The notes beneath the pieces are model-generated. The model had not been told where the DNA came from and made no database searches. It saw nothing but the letters and a program-made list of their open reading frames with translations. 24,990 nt of DNA from positions 5,665-30,654 of the forward strand of contig ML210424.1 of NCBI GenBank assembly GCA_004369085.1. The letters are read 5' to 3'. Below, piece by piece: positions 20,949-24,990 of this stretch. Source of the DNA: Coprinopsis marcescibilis. Taxonomy: Eukaryota > Basidiomycota > Agaricomycetes > Agaricales > Psathyrellaceae. Both the position numbers and the translations under genes were made by a program. The first letter of the stretch is position 1. Every line of letters starts with the position of its first letter.

Positions 20949-21295
20949 CTCAAGCTTGTCGTAAAGGTCTGATTCAATGTTTGAAAATGAGACAAAACGA
21001 TTAAAAAGCTTTGGCGATGAAGCTGAAGGAAGAACTTTGCCAAGTCTGCCCAAATTCCAAGCTCAGCGACCCGTGTGGTTCCCAATAAGTAGCGACGGCA
21101 TTTCGGCAAGGAATAAATTTCACACGATGTCCTTTGTGACTGTCACGGTCACAGTCACGTCACAGTCACAGGCCTCACCGGCCTGACCGAGCCAAAAGAT
21201 AGACGCACGTTTGGCGCTTCATATTCAAGTACGGCGGCAACAACAGTCACACTCACAGCCAAATTGTGATATCCTGGGTCGTACACAGTAACTTG
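20949..21295. other. Intergenic / promoter of copy 1 with a GTCAC repeat cluster
   Basis: From 21136 to 21170 the pentamer GTCAC (or its complement GTGAC) recurs about six times with 1-nt spacers, including a CACGTCAC core, and GTCAC recurs near 21246. It lies about 190-220 nt upstream of the copy 1 start codon. ACGTCA cores are known bZIP targets, so a regulatory role is possible but unproven. Confidence 0.4.
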
Positions 21296-22248
21296 TTAGT
21301 CAATTGTAGGCGACCTAAGCGAAATATCCCAAATACATGATTCAAAATTCCACAACCTTCGAACCTGGACCGAGCGCACCATCCTCTCCAAGAAGCAAGA
21401 GATTCCACCTGCCCAGTCCGGATCCCCACCGAATTCTCGCACAAATAGGTCCATGCGACAGAGCAGTGCGAAATTGGCTTCAAGGTACGCGTCCAACTCC
21501 GCCTCCTCGAATTCGATCCCTGACAAGTGCTTCTCAACATCATGCGCACGATGTATGCCTTTGGATCTGCCGAGAAACGCACGGTGCGGTATCTGCTGTG
21601 CAGCATTATCTATAGTGCACAGCAGTTCCCGAGCCAAATCTTTGAACACTTTCATCTCCCTACTCGAGTATACTTCCTGTCCGACATCAGACCGCCCGCG
21701 CGAACAACATTGAAGAAGATGAAAGCTCGCAGAGAGGCTTGTTTCACTCGCGAGAACCCGTAATGATGCGCCCAGTAGAGATGGTAGAGGTCATGAACGG
21801 GGACGAGAGGGTGATTGGCCATCATGAGGAGGGCCTGCATATGGCCTTCCACGGCAAGCACCTTCACGACATCTGCGAGATCTCCGTGCGTGTGGTCGTA
21901 TCGTATCCGGCCTTCCTCGCCTTGAGCACGGTCAATCCAGTGCTCTATCCTCTGGTTTTCAGCGCTGAGATACTTGGGATAGCGACTTCTTAGGTTGTCT
22001 GAGAAGATCTCAGTACTGTTCGTCGGATACGACTCGATTGGCAGGGCATTATGGTACTGTTTTCTCTCGTGTTCTCCTCCTTGTTGAATAACTGATGCAA
22101 GTTTCTGTATGAATTGATTGAGGTCATTGTTTTTGGTAGATGGCTCTTGGGGAAGCCACGAAGCTCGCAGGTAAGGAGGGCCCGTGGACGATGTGTGAAA
22201 CTCGATATTTCCAAGCAGGAGACCCCACGGTATATCACTCATGGACAT
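21296..22248 (-). CDS. Unrecognised protein of about 312 aa between the two TPR/DUF4470 copies
   Basis: A frame from ATG at 22248 runs to 21674 and a second frame runs 21659-21296. Dropping the 14 nt at 21660-21673 joins them exactly in phase (939 nt, 313 codons with stop). A probable 5'-UTR intron (GTGAGT...TTGCAG) ends directly before the ATG. The protein is mostly helical and rich in His, Tyr and Arg in the middle (HWIDRAQGEEGR, YHLYWAHHYGF), with acidic helices near the C-terminus. No domain, signal peptide or membrane segment was recognised. It may be a frameshifted pseudogene or a gene with an unrecognised splice. It shares the orientation of both neighbours. Confidence 0.5.
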
Positions 22249-22479
22249 CTGCAACTTGTTAAAGAGATATCCGTCTCGACGTAGATGCAACAGTTGCTCG
22301 TAATACTCACTTTTTATGTTTAACAGCCTGTGATTGCAATAGTAGGAAGGCGAAATCAGAAAGCGAGATGCGAGTACAAAATTACAATGGTATGGGATCT
22401 TATCTGCGTGGTTTACAGCGGCGTGGGAGCCAATACTGTGAAAGGAGCAAATACATCTACATAAACACAAATTACATTG

Positions 22480-24990
22480 TTATTCTTGACCATCAACGAC
22501 AATCCACTCCGAGGCAGGCGACTTGCCAGCGGTCGTCACTATTACAAGGGCGACTCAGCAGCAAACTCGGGAGCGATAACCAAACACTCACCAGTGATAC
22601 CATTATCCGTCCTATACAGCACCATGTCCCACTTTTCCCTCCTCATCTTCGTAATCCACTCTGGCCATTCTCCAACTATCAATCGCTGGTGGCATCAAGT
22701 GAATCCCATCACACTCGTCCTCGATGACCTCTACATGCCCCTCGCTCAACATAATCTGCAACTCGCCCAACGTCTTCCTCACGTCTTCCTTCCCCATCTT
22801 CAAGAGCACCTCGACGAGCCCACTCTCCTGCACAACAGCCTCCACACTCACGTCCTTACGCAGCTTATAAAACACGAACCCAATGGCAGTAACGAAAGGG
22901 TTATCGCTGTGCGGGGGCGGGATGAACGTCATGATAGGATTCTCCTTCACCCGAGCCTTCAAACGCACTACATCCCCGGCGCGCAGGATATAGTTGTCCG
23001 GCAGGTCGTGGAGCAAAGGAAACTTGATGATCAACCTCAGATCAGAAATTACCATTCGAAAATCGCTCTTTTAAAACTCCAAATTGATGTGGCGGGCGGT
23101 GGAGTAGGCTGTCTGGCTACTCTCGGGCTGGGTAACTCGGGGCAGGCTCGGTATCGCGTCGAGCAGCCTCGTGATAGCATAGCAAGCAAGGGTCGGATGT
23201 GTATTCCAGAGTCTTGGCGCGTATCTACTACATCCAGTGTGGCATAGCCCCACAGAATCTAATCTAATCGGACAAGTCTCACTACTACAGCGGTGGGCAG
23301 TCGATCGGATGCTTGCGAGAGCGGGATGGGAAGGAACCCAGTGTAAGGTTTGGTGGTGGTCGATAACCGATTGGGTACGACTGTTAAGAGGAAATCGGAC
23401 AGCCAGCGACCCGGGATACCTACGAACTCGTGGAGGTAGACAAGCAGGTGGATGAAGGCGGCGAGGTTATTGGGTGGGTCGAACCGACGCAAGCCAGTAT
23501 AGGTATATGCAGGCTTGACGGCAGTGACCAGGAGGTGTGAGAGCCAGGTGCGTAACTCGGCTTTGGTCGGCGGCTTGGAGGTAATGGGTGTGGTTTCGGT
23601 GTTGGCGATGAGCGCCATCTCACCCCAGATAGAATGGTCAGCCAGGGGCTTGACGTTCCGACAGCCGAGGAATCGCTGGAGATCTTCCTCTTCGAGGAGA
23701 GCATAGCTGTCGGGACGCAATGGTGAGATCAGCGCCAGACGGAAAGGCATATGGAGAAAAGCTTACTTGTATGTGAACTCTGATACCTTGTCGGTCGAAT
23801 GAACTGGTGTTGAGATAGACGTTCGACATTATCATGTTCGATTTGGATCGGTGCAGGTGCGGAATGAGGAAGACGGCATTGTTCAAAGTTCCTCTGGTGT
23901 AGTCTCTGATTACAATTAACAAAGATGTGTCAGTGACACTGGTTTGCGATCCGCGCGAAGTATACTCACGGGACATTGCTTAACCACATCCTCGTAAACT
24001 TGCTGGGGTACGCCTTTGGCCTAGATCCATCTGCCAAGATATGCTGAAGTCCAGATATCCCATCCTCTACCACGACCTCTATTCTGACTCTGCCCTTCAG
24101 CGTTTGCAAGGCCGTAATCGTGCTTGTGAAGAACTGCTTCAGAACGCTGAAGGTCGTCCTCGGGACTGTCAAGAGGACTGTTAATTGGTTGTCATCCGAA
24201 GATGTCATGCACATGTAAAAGTAGTCAAAGAGCTCGCTTTGGGGGTGCTGATTGGTATCTGGGTACCTGTCCTTCATGCTGAAGAGATGGTGGGCATACA
24301 TGCCCTCCCGTTGCTGCCAGAAGATAAACCGGAAATGTGGTCGGATAAGGTCAATTACTTACCCAAGTACGAGAATGAGATATACGAACGAAGAGACTAA
24401 AGTTAGACTTCCACGTCTTCAACACCTCTTCCTTGGCATTCTTTAAGGTGGGACCTTTGAAGCTCCGCGTGTTCTGTAGCTTCTGAAGTGCTGGGTGGCG
24501 CTGTATGAGTGTCCCGGGCGGAACGAGTCCCCTGGTCTCCTGTACTACTCGTCTCTCAAACCGATAGTCATCATTGGGGTCGATACCTGTCTCCTTCTGT
24601 ATCAACCTGTCGTGCTCTGCAATATCCCTCCAGTCTCCCCCTGATGGTTCTTGGAGTTTAGGATTGTGCTTGAGGACACCCGCGACAGTCTTATTGAGGG
24701 GTGTACACCACTCTTGCAGAACGGCGATGGTTCGAGATAGAGTTGCGTGGGACTGAGAGGTGGCCGTGGAGAATGACAGGACCGCTCCCTTGAGAAGAGG
24801 AAAGCCGCTTGGAGACTACGGCAGACGTTTTAATCAGTCTGGCGCGGCATGGTTAGTAAATATTTACGAATCCAGTTGAGAGCACACTCAGGTGTTGTTG
24901 AAAGCCAGAGAGCGCAGCTAATGCGCAGGCAAGCAGGAGGCCAATGTATACGACTGGGTAGGACATATTTACCTTGTAGTATGAGGTAGT
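22480..24990 (-). pseudogene. TPR/DUF4470-type protein, copy 2, 5' end beyond window, several lesions
   Basis: Diverged paralogue of copy 1 with the same intron positions. Exons seen: about 24390-24815, 23970-24313, 23767-23905, about 23270-23706, then about 23105 to 22480 with a last intron at the conserved site. Shared landmarks are RHPAL with KEEVLKTW, MWLSNVPDYT, RFLGC, NNLAAFIHLLVYL, and GFVFYKL. Three lesions appear when it is aligned with copy 1. A 1-nt frame change lies near 23795-23815 (SEFTYK is in the neighbouring frame, in phase with the next donor). TAA at 23071-23073 stands where copy 1 has Trp. Another frame change lies near 22680-22700, after which MRREKWDMV continues in a shifted frame. 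The N-terminal TPR part lies outside the window. Function as for copy 1 is unknown. An extra stretch of about 150 nt near 23105-23260 may be an additional intron. Confidence 0.65.

Noticed and set aside
1..24990. CRISPR arrays, bacterial operons, tRNA and rRNA genes
   Set aside because: No regularly spaced repeats, Shine-Dalgarno-led gene runs, cloverleaf or rRNA-like stretches were seen; the intron pattern is fungal. A tRNA scan was not possible.

Overview
The window reads as nuclear DNA of a filamentous fungus, most likely a mushroom-forming basidiomycete (Agaricomycetes). The reasons are many short GT-AG introns (mostly about 45-65 nt), an alpha-kinase gene, a pair of large TPR/DUF4470-type genes, a fungal POT peptide transporter, and a Ty3/Gypsy chromovirus. 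Family names come from motifs read by eye. No database search was possible. Exon borders were chosen by splice consensus plus reading-frame phase.

Layout. Positions 1-7332 hold an almost complete chromovirus (+). Its 5' LTR is cut by the window edge (1-199) and its 3' LTR is whole (6827-7332). Between them lie gag, a pol frame reached by a predicted -1 ribosomal frameshift, and a third frame after pol that encodes a CCHC zinc-knuckle protein. The element looks self-primed (Tf1/sushi type): 12 nt at the predicted start of R are exactly complementary to the site 2 nt downstream of the 5' LTR. Gag, pol and ORF3 each carry one internal TGA, and a fourth TGA lies in the leader. All three LTR-LTR differences are C/T changes at CpG, so the copy is probably dead through CpG decay.

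From 7333 to 12158 there is weakly supported sequence, then on the minus strand an intron-rich alpha-kinase (MHCK/eEF2K type, 8809-11444) and a small C2HC zinc-finger gene (11617-12158). From 12159 to 14971 there are two weak hypothetical genes and non-coding DNA. From 14972 to 17266 (-) lies a clean nine-exon PTR2-type peptide transporter that sums exactly to 610 codons.

From 17668 to the window end, all minus strand, are two diverged tandem copies of a TPR/DUF4470 gene (17668-20948, and 22480 to beyond the window) flanking an unrecognised gene (21296-22248). Aligning the two copies exposes lesions. Copy 1 has a TAG at a conserved Trp and an AT-AG intron. Copy 2 has a stop at a different conserved Trp and two frameshifts. 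The genes do not form one pathway. The region looks like a fungal accessory neighbourhood shaped by transposition, duplication and decay.
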